From Membranipora membranacea (lineage: Eukaryota; Bryozoa; Gymnolaemata; Cheilostomatida; Membraniporidae): 64,000 bases of DNA. Below, piece by piece: positions 1-12,770 of the stretch (position 1 is its first letter; the number at the start of each line of letters is the position of its first letter). The translations under genes and the position numbers were made by a program. The notes under the pieces are model-generated. The model saw nothing but the letters and a program-made list of their open reading frames with translations, made no database searches and was not told where the DNA came from. The DNA lies in assembly GCA_914767715.1 (NCBI GenBank), contig OU612074.1, forward strand, positions 10,884,062 to 10,948,061, read 5' to 3'.

Positions 1-180
1 CGTTGGAAAGCTACCGAGCTACTGAAAATGAATACCTGAACAAAAACTCGATTCGATGACGTTGTGTCATTTTAGGAAGGGAATGAGGCAGAAAACGCTT
101 TTTTTGTCAATGCAGATGGAAGAGTCAAAACGATTGCAAGAAATTTTAAAACAGGTGATATGTATTCTTAGAGATTGCGT

Positions 181-520
181 TCATCGTAAAATTTAATTTT
201 CTTTGATATATGACTAGTCTAAATTGACTTTTTACGTCACGCCATACAATGCAATTTTTTGTGAGGCCGTGAAAATATGTGAAATTTCAATCATTAATGC
301 AGAACAGATCGTAGGCTCGTAACAAATTGTATTGTGATGTAGAGTATTGTTCAAATGTCATACACATTGGCTTTCAACAAATTAGCTTGCATATTGCAAT
401 GATAGTAGAATTTCAAATACATCCAATATTTTCGCATAACGTCAAACATGCTGTCCAAATGACCATTATTGTGAGCAAACATAAATTTTTTGAAAGTTCT
501 CACATACGAAGCCGCTTTCG
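181..520. repeat. Segmental duplicate block, copy A (partner near 10,475-10,860)
   Basis: The stretch beginning with CTTAGAGATTGCG and running through GATATATGACTAGTCTAAA is repeated with scattered substitutions and small indels about 10.3 kb downstream. Both copies keep similar short open frames, but these carry no recognisable domain and do not look coding. It marks the left flank as part of the locally duplicated gene-family territory. Confidence 0.75.
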
Positions 521-1639
521 TTAACCATGGTGCACATAGGAACTGTCGAAAGAACTTTTTATTGCATCTTCATTTTTTTTTAATTTAACGCAAAAGAATG
601 CCAAAACCAGCTATTTTTTGGGACTTTTGAGGTGCTTTTGGGCATTATTTTGCGTTAAATTAAAAAAAAAAGAAGATGCAGTGAAAAATTCTGTTCGCAC
701 TTATATAGGTGACATACCCAGTCAACCATAATATTGAAAATACCAACTTCTGCTGATGTATTTTTCCAAACATCCTAAAATAACTGGCAGGCAATGTCGA
801 AATTTTTTTCAAGTAGATACCAGTTATTGCCCGATTCAATGCATGATTGCTCCACTGTGAGGAAATTACCGCTAATAGCAGCAACTAATTCTCACTGACT
901 CCAGACAGGGACCATTCAAACTTCACTGCGATTACAAATTTATTCAACAAACTGTATTTCTATCAATAACATAGCACTGTTACTTGAAATACTCTGGCTC
1001 CCATTGAGAACATTTCAAATTTTGGCTCCCAATATCTTCTTAGTATGACATCCATGCTTTTTTTCACTTCATCATTAGGACAGTAAAAAATAAGAAAATT
1101 CGAAGCCTTTTATTCGCTAGCCAAGATGAATTTTGAAATCTGATTCCCAAAAGACTGTAGCCATATCATGTAAGTCTATGATAATCATAAGATACAAATC
1201 AATTTCATGCTTTTTGTTGGGATAAACCTAATATAATTTTTTCTCCCCATCTTGATATTGTGAGTCCCTTAGATGATTTTAAGTTTAAAAGAAATCAAGC
1301 CACAGTTAATTATAACCCAAAAGTCAAATGTCAAGATTTGAATCTATAACTGATATGATTCCTGGCTATTGTTTTTTAACATATCGATAAGTAGTCTCAA
1401 TGATTATCTGCACCTATTCAGATATTTAAATTACTTTAGAGGTCCCTATACACAGAAATGTTGACAAAATAACCTCAATTTTGAAAATCAGTTTGCTAAA
1501 TTGTAGTGAGCTTACTATGTGTATGAATTTGTAGTTGATGATTGTGCTCCTAGGAATGGTGATGATATTTTATATCTGTGCATTCTAGATATCCTAAGCA
1601 TAACTTGTCTCTTATTGCTGAGGGGAATCCGACACAATG

Positions 1640-1970
1640 GAGCTGATAATTTGCAATAATTGACATATGACATCTTCCATTGATTGATTTGCCAAACCAC
1701 TATTATGGGAGACGCCCAAGAGCATTATTTATAAATATCCGGTTCAATATTAAGGATAATATAATACTTTGTGTGACTTGCGAATTTTTCATCCTGAAAC
1801 TTATGGAGACTTGATTCATCAGTTGGCTGTCAGTATTTTTTAATATGTTTTTGACGTCATACTGAGAGCTAAATATTAATGTGACATTTTTGGGCGTTCA
1901 ATGACTGAAATAGATGTATATCTGCGTAATTGATAATATATAATGGATCAATTCATGTCACCCAGTACCA
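1640..1970. repeat. About 330-bp local repeat, copy 1
   Basis: This block contains the recognisable segments CCAAACCACTA, ACGCCCAAGAGCA, GTGTGACTTGC, TTTTTGACGTCATACT and AATATTAATGTGACA in order. The same series, more or less decayed, recurs near 2.4, 7.7, 8.47, 9.3, 13.6 and 16.7 kb. No coding potential is seen. It may be an old transposon or a part of the duplicated unit. Confidence 0.6.
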
Positions 1971-2394
1971 GTTACAAAAAAAAAAGAATAACTCAGATTG
2001 TATTGAATGCTTATAGAGTGTAGATATGTGTTGCCTTCCATACAGTTTTTACCAGAACATATTCAAAATTGAAAATTCTAAAACATAATCACTGGCGCTT
2101 CACAATATTTAGAAATTATTGTTTTTGGCTCTGATCACACAATCACAATGATTGAGGGTATGCCTCCTTGTGAGAAAGGTACGGCCATATAACAAACAAC
2201 TGTGGATCATTGCTAAAAATAATTATTGTGAGATAGTTACTGTATTGCAGCGATAAAGGTTTCAACAGTGTCAAGATAGCAAACAGGCGTAACTTGATGG
2301 GTCATCCCAGATTTCTAAGATGGTGAAATGACTTGCATATCTAGTCGATATATTTTTCAATTGAAAGCTGACACAGTGACGTTGATAAAAAGCA

Positions 2395-2590
2395 CATGAT
2401 TGACTTATGATATCACTCATTGATTGATATGCCAAACCACTAATATTGAAAAACGCCCAAGAGAGCACTTATAAAATACACAGTTTGGTATCTAGGTACA
2501 TACAATACCTCAATCTGATTTGCAGATTCTCCACACTGAAAAGCATGGCTAATTGATTCATCAAATGTGCTAGGATCTACTTTTTAAAGC
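2395..2590. repeat. Local repeat, copy 2 (left half)
   Basis: This is a second copy of the block at 1,640. It keeps GATATGCCAAACCACTA and ACGCCCAAGAG, then a diverged TGATTTGCAGATTCT segment. The CRE-like right half seen in copy 1 is not recognisable here. Confidence 0.5.
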
Positions 2591-2920
2591 TATTCAGGCT
2601 TGTGCACTGCTCAACATAATGTCATGAAGCTGCATAAACTTAAATGCCACTGATAATCCTTTATTTTGTGGATGCAAGTATGCAAATAATAAGTTTAACA
2701 TCCAACAATACTCTATAAATGACCTCACCTGTCAGTATGATGTTATTTGATTCATTATAATTTTTATGTAATCAAACACTTACGTCAGTTACCAGCTAAT
2801 TTGATCATGATCTGTTGCTAACAAGGATGTCATTATGTCAATGTCAATTGGCCTGTATGAATTAAAATCAGGATTGACTGTTAATTTTTTAATTTTTTAG
2901 GACCACTTGCAAACTAATAA

Positions 2921-3286
2921 ATGAAAACCAAAAAACAAACTGTAGAAATTGCCTGTTTTCCCGACATTAAAGGACAACATATACGAACAGGGATAAAGGG
3001 TAAGAGTTTGTTGTCAAAACAAAGAGTCTGCGGGCTCATTAGTGTCTCTACTGATGAAACTCACCACAACGGTCAGCAGGATTTATTTTCAAATGTACTT
3101 AGAAGGGAATTTGTCTGCCGTTGGCGCGGACTGACACCACAGAAAAACAGATTTGTCATATCTAGAGCTATCCATAACCAGAAGGCCTTGTTCATTCAAA
3201 AACTTGTTGGCAATATGGTCAAATCTCAAGGTAACTGGGTTAACAACTTAACCAAACCAAAGCAGTTCAATCGCACAATAAACTAA
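2921..3286 (+). other. Unassigned 121-codon open frame, probably not a gene
   Basis: A 121-residue open frame with no signal peptide, no recognised domain and mixed composition. It lies inside the flank duplicated between P1 and P2; the counterpart near 10.43 kb diverges right at the start and keeps no such frame. No TATA box of the cluster type precedes it. I cannot assign a function; a chance frame or old transposon scrap is most likely. Confidence 0.12.
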
Positions 3287-3913
3287 AAGAGTGCCAATGG
3301 GAGTATCCCTAACCACTTGTAATCCAGAAATAGTAAAATATCTCAACCTCATCTCATCGCCACGGCAATGGGTTGTCTGTTTACCCTGCCGCCACTATTT
3401 TCTATACAATCTGAAATATGTATTCGTTATGTCATTTGAAAATTGAAGTTCCTTGATTGAAAAGCGATTTTTTTAACTTACTCATTATCAGCCCAGACAG
3501 CATCAGCCAATTTGTGCGACCAGAGCATAACTTTACATCTTGTAGTTCATGCCTATTCTTGCTGCATCTATGTGTCCCTCAATTGAGTTTTATAATTTCC
3601 TATCTGCAAGTATTTGTGTTTGGCCTGAAATGTAAAAAGTTAATTAGTTTAAAAATACACAATCAACAATCACAACAATCAACCGCTTTTGTTCAATAAT
3701 TTCACATTCTGTAATACATCTACCCTTATTTGTAACTTGCAAGTCCTTCTCAGGATATGAAAACATAGTACAAAATTAACTTTGGATCTAAGTAACATAT
3801 CACCTGTGTCTCAATTGACAATGAAATGTAAATTTCTCTATGCAAATTTTGGTTTTGAGACGCCAATTGAGTTATTTCTGTAGTTATTATGGTAATGGTC
3901 TCCCTTTCCAAGC

Positions 3914-4008
3914 TCATCTGTCATCATTATTATTTAGGGAATACGTCAACAACAATGCCTGAATCATTATGGTTGATGCAGTTGACTGATTTCATCACCT
4001 ATATAAAG
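3914..4008 (+). promoter_or_regulatory. P1 promoter: upstream module plus TATA box
   Basis: A module with TCATCATTATTATT and ATACGTCAAC (3,921-3,950) is followed by a TATATAAAG box at 4,000-4,008. The conserved leader beginning TCAGGTTGAACAGC lies about 35 bp further on. The same order and wording occur before seven other family members, which supports a functional core promoter. Confidence 0.85.
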
Positions 4009-4094
4009 AGTGAGAGACATGAGAACAAATCATATCAGGTTGAACAGCAAACAGTATAACATCGGAGCAAAAATTGATTAGACAAACTTTAAAT

Positions 4095-5050
4095 ATGCAG
4101 AAACTCACAGCTTTTCTTCTTCTGGCTACAGTCGTAGTAGGTATGAGACTAAACAAAGTATTACTAGATTTATGGATTTATGTCACCTCATTGGACAGTG
4201 ATTAATAATCTTGTTAGTAATTTTATTAAACACAAATCATCTGTTTTATTTTCCTCTTTTTCTAATTAATCCAATAAAATATGTTTCACTGTCTACTGTA
4301 TTTGAATAGGTGTATGCTTAGCCGTGGAAAAGACTCAGGAGCCAAAAAATGGTAAAGATAACGCCGGAAATGTGGGTGACAAGGCACACGCGATGAGTAA
4401 GAAGATGGGCAAGCCAGATATGCAGAAGGAGGGACAAAAGGACAGACACATGAGAGGAGAAAACAAAAATGAGGCTGGAAAACCTAACAGAAGAGGCTGC
4501 AAGTGTGGACCAAGAAGAAGAGGTCGGGGACAAAGAAGAGGAGGAAACCAAATGGATCGTGCTGGTGAAGAAAAGAAAGCTCAGCAAGATGGAAAGATGA
4601 AAACATCAATAAGTGAAGGTGATATACAGATGGGACAAAGATCACAAGGAAAAGGAAACGGACAAAGAACAAATGGCAACAGAGGAGCTTCAAAAAATAG
4701 AGTTAAAGGTGATCGCAAAGGGCAAAGAAATGGACGCAATTATTGTAAATGTGGACCACGAGGAGGTAGAGGAGGTAGAAGAGGAATAAGCAACAAGGGC
4801 CAAAGCGGCAATCGTCGTGGTGATGACAAAGACAAGGTAATTTGAGTTGATATATTCAAAATTTGTTGCAAATATGACTTAGCTGCAATCTACCTGGATT
4901 TCTGCGTTATTGTTGATGGCAATCAAGGACTTAAAAATGTAACCACATAACAATATACATCAAATAAAATATCCTCTTTGTTTTTTTTTTAAATGCCTTG
5001 ACAACATTTTATCTTTGTTTTTGCAGAAAACCACAACCAAAGGGTACTAA
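4095..5050 (+). CDS. P1: secreted twin-CxCGP basic repeat-type protein (new family)
   Basis: Spliced as 4095-4140, 4310-4836 and 5027-5050, giving 198 aa. All junctions are GT-AG, and the ATG is the only one after the TATA box that opens a signal peptide (MQKLTAFLLLATVVVG, then VCLA, with probable cleavage after residue 20). The mature chain is hydrophilic and rich in Lys, Arg, Gly, Gln and Asn, with no predicted globular core that I can see. Two CKCGP motifs lie at residues 79-83 and 161-165; the second is followed by RGGRGGRRG. The last exon adds KTTTKGY. I do not recognise the family. By sequence it is an exported, cationic, probably disordered protein; a mucus, matrix, adhesive or antimicrobial role is only inference. 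It has its own promoter and is the first of eight related genes. Confidence 0.8.
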
Positions 5051-5249
5051 ATACCTGAAAACCAACCAGAGAGATCATCGAAAAGAATATCTTCCATAAA
5101 TTGTTGCACAGTAGAATTCATTGATTTATGTATGAATTTGAAAGATTTAGATATACTAATAACATAGCCTATTTCGCAATAATTTCAGATTTTCAGTGAC
5201 TCATGTAATTTTTTCCTCATTTCTTTGAAACATTGCAGAGATGCTACAA

Positions 5250-5255
5250 AATAAA
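5250..5255 (+). terminator. P1 poly(A) signal AATAAA
   Basis: AATAAA stands 200 nt after the P1 stop, in the context CAAAATAAAGCTGC. The P2 signal has the matching context CAAAATAAAGGCTGC. Confidence 0.65.
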
Positions 5256-5259
5256 GCTG

Positions 5260-6100
5260 CAAAGAATTTAAGTAATTATTGTATGGAATCAAAATCAATC
5301 TGAAACCTTTGCCAGCGATCTTGTGGCCATCAGCATACTTCCAAATCTGAGCAGAATCTTCTAAGCAACAGAAAATGAAATAAAAATGTTTACTATTATG
5401 TGAAGCGCACTTTGACCCTACAGTTACAAAATACCTGGCTTAACTTAACTCAAATTAAATTTCTATAAATGAAAATATCAGCAGATATTTACTTGCAGCG
5501 AGATGTTGCTGTATTTGGCACTCTTTCAAATAGAAAGTCAATTAAAAACTCTATTCATCTCATTGCTCATCTTGTTGCTTGGACAAAAAGCTAACACAGC
5601 GAACCAAAATCTTATTGCAAAAAACTGCTAGTCTGTACACCAAGAATGGCGGTATTATTTCCTTTGGTGCAACGTTATCGTCATGATTAGTTAGACAGAC
5701 TATTCAGTTCCTGTGAGTGCCTGATTTCTCCTTGTGGTAAAAATGTAAACTGATGTTTACTACTCAAGACTTCACCTTCATGACCTTCCTCTGCAATGGT
5801 CAACAGTTAAAAACAGGTATATTTCCAAGACATGAGGATGCTTGTGTCCTTTGAGCTTATTCGGAGCCAAGTGTAATAATAAGCAATTTAATTTCTGTAA
5901 ACATCATATGGAGAACAGAATACTTATGTGATATATTTGGACAATCGAAGACCAATTATAAGCTGTATGTTTGCTAATTGATAATCAAATATTCAAATTT
6001 TGTCACCATTACACAGGCACAGTATATATTTATAGTCATTTTTATTGTGCAATGTGATCATAGAGCCTAGATACACACCACTCTTATTGCCAGTCCTAGT
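5260..6100. other. Intergenic, no feature seen
   Basis: AT-rich sequence with no open frame, repeat or motif that I can support. Confidence 0.6.
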
Positions 6101-6104
6101 GATA

Positions 6105-6360
6105 TCCCTAGGTTGCTATTGCTATCGCTATGGTCCCATGCTTCGAATGAGTGGTCCATTGTGAAACTAACAAAGAATGGATTCGATTTCCATGTTGATT
6201 AAACATCCAAAAAAGCTGCAGCAAGGATTTGAACCCGGGCCTACAGTCAGACTCATTGAAACAAAGTGTGTTATCCAGACATCTGTGACGCCGATCGGCA
6301 TGGGTGCGGTTACCCGATAGAAATGAAGGAACGCGAACCAATGCTTTCAATTTTAGTCAG
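6105..6360 (-). mobile_element. tRNA-derived SINE-like element
   Basis: Read on the minus strand it contains GGGTTCAAATCC, a good RNA polymerase III B box, after a tRNA-like stretch, with non-tRNA sequence following. No acceptor-stem pairing closes it into a real tRNA. A short open frame across it is incidental. Confidence 0.5.
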
Positions 6361-7680
6361 ATTGATACAGATTATTGCTGATATTCATGTGGGTAAATAC
6401 ATTTTTTCGTAAACTATTAACTTTTGTTCACTGCTATGTAAATCAGTCTAGCATACCCTGGCTGATGAAAATTTAACAAAATGTAGACTTATTTTGAATT
6501 TTAGTGAAGTGTCACCCCTACAAACTGGCTAGTTCACTACATTTCAAGTTTGATAAACATATCTTGATATAGATAGAACGGTCAGCTAGATGATTTACTG
6601 ATCAAAATATCTGCCTGTAGTCATTCATTCTAGTTGTAAAACTCTTCCTTTGATAATGCTAGATTGGAATTACCTTTTTCTAGGAACAATTTCTCTTTAA
6701 AAGAATATTGTCTACTATGAATTTCAATTTTGTTTTAAGTTTTGTGAGGTCCGGCCTTGACTTGTTTACCTCCAACTGTCTCTGTTAATCACATTCCAAT
6801 AATGTTGGTGGATATTTTGTCATGACATTTATTATTGTGTATGCCTGGCTCAAAATGAGCAAATGCAAATTCAAATGCTTGCTTCCCCAGTAACTCCAAG
6901 AAAGAAGTTCCTGAACTACCTAGTTATACTTGAGCTAAAAGGCAAAACAGACCATCAAATTGATCTCCACAAGCTAGTGAATCTATTGCTATTTTCAAAA
7001 TCAAGATCCAATCAAAATTGATAAGGAAAAAAACTTTGAATCAGGGCTGAAACAGCAAAAAAATTTATAGCTGTAAGTCTATGCACCGTTTTCAATAGCT
7101 TGCTCTTTTGATACTACTTAAACTACTTAAACTACGATGCTAAATAGACTATCAAAATGATTGCCAGAAACTGCTGAATCTACTGCAATTTTCAAACTTA
7201 ATTTCCGATTGATGCCAATTGAGTTATCAACATTTAACCAGAGCTGGGACCGGTAAATCAATGATAGCTATGAGTAAAAATCACTGTTTCTACACCCTCC
7301 AGTGACGTCGCGTTCCCACAATTAAGTGCCTCACTGCCTCAATTCTAATGCTCCATATAGTGTCCTGTCTAGGTTTATCATTAAGTCTATGGTCTACACC
7401 CATCTAGACTCTATAAATAGAGAAAGCAGACAGTATGAGGAATGAGGATTTGATCGATCGTGATTTCTGTAGATAGCCAACAGCTATAAAACCTTTGCAA
7501 TAATCACATCTGCTTTATAAACTATGGAGAGAGTGAATGATGATTTTAGAGTTTATTTCAATGATACAAAAAAGCATAACTTGTTGAATAATTTCAGATT
7601 TCGCGGATTGTGAAACGGCTAGCATACTTTGTTGATAGTTTTTTTGTGGAAACTTGACACAGAGAAGCTGATCATATGCA
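6361..7680. other. Intergenic, no feature seen
   Basis: AT-rich sequence. I find no supported gene or promoter module here. Confidence 0.55.
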
Positions 7681-7684
7681 ATAA

Positions 7685-7935
7685 TTGACCTTTGATATAA
7701 TTGATTGATTTATATGCAGAACCACTACTATAGGAAATGCCCAAGACCATTTGGTTCAGTACAGCATATGAAATACAATAGCGTGACTTGCAAATTCTTC
7801 ATCCTGAATCAAGTAAAGACTTTATTCATCAATTAAATCTAAGTGCTCTGTGCCATGTTTTGAACGTCATACTTAGAGCAGAATATCAATGTGACACTCT
7901 AAGGGCAATTGATGACCAAAATAGCTGTATATTAT
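7685..7935. repeat. Local repeat, copy 3
   Basis: A decayed copy of the 1,640 block, keeping CAGAACCACTACTATAGG, GTGACTTGCAAATTCTTCA and TTTTGAACGTCATACT. Confidence 0.5.
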
Positions 7936-8464
7936 AGGAATCTGGCACCATGAAGCCGCATCACTATAAAACACCATCAGGAACATTTTTCGATGTTTGC
8001 TCTCAAGATCATTTTAGTATGAGATACATGCTTAAGCGGCTCAAAGATTAGCAGGGTAAGATAAATGAAGTCATTGCTATTTTCCGCTGGCAAACAGCTG
8101 CATAAATGTGTAACTTTAATATTCAAAATTCTGTAAGCATATTTTATAAATTTTAAACCGGCTCAAGAAACACATTTAATTCATGTGTTTTTTTTGGAAC
8201 AATACAATGTTATATTTGTTCTAAATCTTACAACTGTGAGTCTTTTTACATGATTCAACTACCAAGAAATTCAATCTACAGCTTATCATTATACAATTCT
8301 GAATGTGTAACTGATTTGCTAAATATAAGGATGCTGGGCATGAGGATTGGCGCCCCTAGTATTATGAATTTCTGAGCATTCTAGACTTCAGTCATTTCAG
8401 ACCTCAAAGAGAGTTAAATTGCAATCTTGCTAAAACTGATATTTTTTTCCAAGTAAGCTGATGA

Positions 8465-8765
8465 TATGATAATTGACACTTTAACAACATTTATTAATTG
8501 ATATGCCATAACCTTGTATATAGGAAACACCCAAGAGCACTATTTTTAACGTTGAGGTTCAGGATCTAGGCCCATACACAATAGTGTGACTTGCAAATTC
8601 TTCATTGTAACACAAGCACAGAATTGAATCATCAGTTGGCTCTCAGTGCTCTCTAATATGTTTGGGACATCATACTTAGACCAGAATATTAACATGACAC
8701 TTTTAGGCGATCAATGACCGAAATAGCTGTATGTCTGCGTAAATGATAGTAAACAATTAATCATA
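8465..8765. repeat. Local repeat, copy 4
   Basis: Keeps GATATGCCATAACC, ACACCCAAGAGCACT, GTGTGACTTGCAAATTC and GACATCATACTTAGA. It is followed at about 8,828 by GTGTAGATATGTTTGCC, as copy 1 is followed by GTGTAGATATGTGTTGCC at about 2,018. This shows that the 1.6-2.1 kb stretch was duplicated as a unit. Confidence 0.6.
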
Positions 8766-9274
8766 TCAAGTCACCCTGTACAAGTTACAAAAAGATTAAT
8801 TTCTCAAATTGTATAGAATATTTATAGAGTGTAGATATGTTTGCCCTCCATACCGTTTTGGCAAAAACCTATCGACAAATGGAAGTCCTCAAACATTATC
8901 ACTAACACTTCAAAATATCTTTAAAATGTTGTTTGTGGATCTATTCATACAGTATATTGTACTGCCAATACCACTAACTGTGGCACTTCGCTACTGCTCA
9001 TTATAATGGTATATTTGCTGTCTTGCAGAGAGCATGGTATAGAAAGGCTGTACTTTACATTGCAAATTTTATTTCAAATTTTGGTTGTATTGGGCCGTTT
9101 AAAAATCTTCTGCACTACTCACTTCCATTCAGCAAGAAGCTGAATGTATATTAATTGCAACTTATGAAATTTCTATTTTATTATGCAAGCACACAACAAA
9201 TACTAGGGTAACACTTATGAACACTTTTGCTTTCTAGTCTATGGCGAGAGTGAGTGACATGGAAAGCCACCACT

Positions 9275-9370
9275 ATGGAGCTGATAATATGCAATGATTG
9301 ACATCCAACATAATTCATCGATTGCTATGCCAAACTTATATTATGGGAAACGCCCAAGAGCGCTTTCTTA
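9275..9370. repeat. Local repeat, copy 5 (short)
   Basis: Contains GAGCTGATAATATGCAA and GGGAAACGCCCAAGAGCG. Only the left end of the block is present. Confidence 0.5.
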
Positions 9371-10470
9371 ATTTAGGAATATCAAAGACGGATATTTATA
9401 TGTGATTTAAATTGAGCTTGCATCTAAATCATATCACTCTCTGCAAGCAGTCAAGAATTAAACCATCATGGTATCTATGTGTCCCCTTTTTTTTCAGTTC
9501 GGCCAGAACACTTTGAAAATAGAAGCTCCTAAAAGATATAAATGAACTCCTGTAATAATAAATTTGACAATGAGCTTTAATTTTAGGTCAGGTTGATACA
9601 ATTGAATATAAAGCCAGCAACTGTCGTTTATTGCTATCTTTAATCATAGTGGTAGGAACTGTCTCAGCCCCAAGCCTCTTTCAGGTGTCAGTGTATCTCT
9701 TATTACTTACTGTCTACCCATAGTATTTACATCAATCTATGCAGGTGATAAGAAGTTCATACTTAAACTTTTTAAAGACGCTATCAAGCTAGACAACTCG
9801 CATCCTGAAATTGATGCTGTGATGACTACCCAAACTTAGTCACCAGGACTCTGCTGCACCATGGGGTACAGAGGGACCGAGACTGCTAATTCTGATTCTC
9901 ACACATGTAATTTTTTAACTTTTACCACTGAGACCTGATTTGTCTCTGTTTTTTATTTTACCAGTGCCAGAGCCTACACCAAACTTCCCGTCTTGTTGCC
10001 CGTGATTGCACTTCATTCCTACTCCTATTCACTATCCTCACAATGATCATGTTTAATCTTTCTCTAACGTTAATCTAGGAACAACAATTTCCATTAACGG
10101 AATGCCATATAATTTGGTTGTTTGAGACTTAAAACGAACATTGACAAAAAATTCCTCGTTTCTTACTACTCGCCATCTGTTACAATGAAGATGCATAAAA
10201 GTTAATTGGCACCGATAACCTTTTCTTCTTCTGATGCAAGTACCCAACTCAAAACGAGAGTAACACCAAATACAGAAAACTGTCAAAGTGAGGATTTGTT
10301 TGATTTAATATTTATGTGTGACAACAGTAATGTAGGTTCCCAGCCATCTGAGTCATCGCATTCCTAACATCAACACATTATATGCCAATGTCAATTTGCT
10401 GCATAACCTAAAATCAGGATTGACCTCTTTTTTTAGGTCGTCTATTTCCCGAACCACTGAATATATTCCC
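9371..10470. other. Flanking DNA duplicated from the 2.6-2.9 kb region
   Basis: The segments near 10,185 (ATGCATAAAAGTTAATTGGC) and 10,391 (TGCCAATGTCAATT, then AAAATCAGGATTGAC) match 2,630 and 2,840 at an offset near 7.55 kb. No gene is seen. Confidence 0.5.
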
Positions 10471-10474
10471 CATA

Positions 10475-10860
10475 TACTTAGAGATTGCGTCCATCATAAA
10501 AATTGATTTTCTTTGATATATGACTAGTCTAAATTGACTTTTTATGTCACTCCACACAATGCATTTTTTTGAAGCCGTTAAAATATGTGAAATTTCAATT
10601 ATTAATTGAGAACAGATCAGAGGCTCGAAACAAAATTAATTATGTATTTGTCTTAGGGTACTCTTCAAATGTCATACACATTGACTTTCAACAAATTAGC
10701 TTGCATAATGCAATGACAGTAGACTCTCGAATACAGCTTATATTTTCCCCACTTTTGCATAACGTCAAATATGCTGTCCAAATGACCATTATTGTGGCCA
10801 AACAAAGTTTTGATGAAAGTTCTCACATACAAATGTACCACATGCCACTTGCATGGATCG
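10475..10860. repeat. Segmental duplicate block, copy B
   Basis: Partner of 181-520. It shares GATATATGACTAGTCTAAA, CTCTTCAAATGTCATACACA-type sequence and GTCCAAATGACCATTATTGT, with small insertions. Confidence 0.75.
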
Positions 10861-11500
10861 AAGTAAATAACGTGGGTAGACAGAAATTGATTAGAGATAC
10901 AATGTAACGAACAAATGAAATAAAAAAGAAGGCTTGGACCTAAGATACAAAAATCTTTCAACAATGTACATCCATTTGTGAGGTTGAGCATTGTTGCAGT
11001 ATCACAGTACGGAGGGAGTTATTATCCGAAATTGGCTTTAAAGCTTATGCCATCCACTGCTTGTTAGTTTGAAGGATGGTAAATTTATTATGGAAGGTTT
11101 AGGGATTGTCAAACTCAGGTGAATTTGAGACCTATTACCCTGCTAGTCCTCCTCACAAAGAAAGTCTATTAAAAAGTTCATGCAAATACATCAACATAGT
11201 TATTTATGCCGACAGCCAACACTATACAGCTTGCCGGGTCAAAATTGTTGATTGTTTTTCTACAATTCAATGTATGCCAAAGCACATCACCATTCCTATC
11301 TTTAACTCTGCTTGCATTTTCATTTCTCCCTCAGAAAATAATTTCATAGTACACAATCAACCCCTTTTTGGATCTGAGTAAGCAATTGCCTGTATCTCAA
11401 TTCACAAGAAATGTAAATTTTGTTATGCAGAGTTGGGTGTGGTTCAGTTTAGGCTGAGTTATTTTCGTGGTTATGACGATAATAGTGTTCCTTTCAAAGT

Positions 11501-11595
11501 TCATCTATCATCATTATTATTTGGCAAATATGTCAATGACCAATTATAAACATCTTTGGTTGATCCGGCTGACTGGTCCCTTCCGCTATATAAAG
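11501..11595 (+). promoter_or_regulatory. P2 promoter: upstream module plus TATA box
   Basis: TCATCTATCATCATTATTAT and then ATATGTCAATG (CRE-like core altered by one base compared with P1) precede TATATAAAG at 11,587-11,595. The conserved leader ATCAGCTTGAGTAGCAACCA follows. Confidence 0.8.
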
Positions 11596-11682
11596 CATCT
11601 CAGACATGAGAACAAACCACATCAGCTTGAGTAGCAACCAGTACAACATCAGAAAAAAGTAATCCTCCAAAAAACTTTCAAT

Positions 11683-12340
11683 ATGCAGAAACTCACAGCA
11701 TTTCTTCTTCTGGCTACAGTCGTATTAGGTATGTACATTAGTCTACTTATAGTGTTTATAACTTTTCCTTATGTGTAACTTGACTGGAGATAATAATAAT
11801 CTTTTGTTTTACATATAACCAAAAAAGTTCTTTTTTTGCCTAATGTATCAAAAAATAACTGTTTATTTTTCCACTTTGTTTGAATAGGTGTTTGCATAGC
11901 TGGGGAAAAAACTCCGGAGCCCAAAGGCGGTAAAGAAAAAGCAGGACATGTGAGTGATAAGGCACATCCAATACAAAAGCAGATGGGCAAGCCAAATGCA
12001 CAGAAGGATGGACTAAAAGGCGGACACATGGGAAGAGGGAATGGGAGTGAGGCTGGAAAACCAAACAGAAGAGGCTGTAAGTGTGGACCAGAAAGAAGAG
12101 TGCGTGGACCAAGAACTGAAGAAGAGAAAATGGCTCATGCTGCAGGGGAAAAGAAAGGTCAGCAAGAAGGAAAGCTGAAGAGATCAATCACTGAAGGAAA
12201 GATCCAGATGACCCAAAGATCACAGGGGAATGGAGACAAGCGAGGAGCCAATGGCAAAAGAGGAGCAATACACAGTGGAACTAAAGGTGATCGCAAAGGT
12301 GACAAAAATAAACGCAAAGAATGTAGATGTGGACCACAAG

Positions 12341-12375
<35 letters not shown>

Positions 12376-12662
12376 AGAGGAGGAAGAAGAGGAAGAGGCG
12401 GCATGGGAGAGAGTGGCAGCCGTCGCGGTGAAAACAAAGACAAGGTAATACGAGTTGAGGCATCATTTTGATACCTGCTGTAATTATTTTGAATTGACTG
12501 CGGCATCTATTTGAAATCCTGCTACACTATCTTTGGGAATCAATTGATATAAATGTCATTTAATAACATAAAGGGTTATAGTGAATGATATCTTAGATTA
12601 AAATATACATTTACCGTTCTTTTTCTTTGTTTTTTCAGAAGACCACAACCGAAGGCTACTAA
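11683..12662 (+). CDS. P2: secreted twin-CxCGP basic protein
   Basis: Exons 11683-11728, 11888-12444 and 12639-12662 give 208 aa. Signal peptide MQKLTAFLLLATVVLG, then VCIA and a mature chain starting GEKTPEPK. CKCGP lies at residues 79-83 and CRCGP at 161-165, the same positions as in P1. After the second motif a (GGAAGA)-type hexamer tract expands the tail into an RGRGGGRGGRGG run. The last exon codes KTTTEGY. It is the closest relative of P1, and both lie in a roughly 7-kb tandem duplication. The frame is intact and splice sites are canonical. Function is unknown; export is well supported by the signal sequence, and charge and disorder are read from composition only. Confidence 0.8.
12335..12400 (+). 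repeat. (GGAAGA)n-type purine hexamer tract inside P2 exon 2
   Basis: Near-perfect GGAAGA/GGAGGAAGA repeats code Arg-Gly repeats in the P2 frame and a long Glu run in the next frame. It is likely length-variable. Confidence 0.7.
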
Positions 12663-12770
12663 ATAGCTGCTGGAGACAAACAAGAGAGTCATCGATCATC
12701 AATTCTTTCAATTGAAAACTGAAAAATTGAAACTTTTAAATGAATCAAGGAAGCCTTATTCACTTTTCAA

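Noticed and set aside
12230-12448. Poly-Glu frame in P2
   Set aside because: Out-of-frame reading of the GGAAGA tract; the P2 frame with CRCGP is the supported one.
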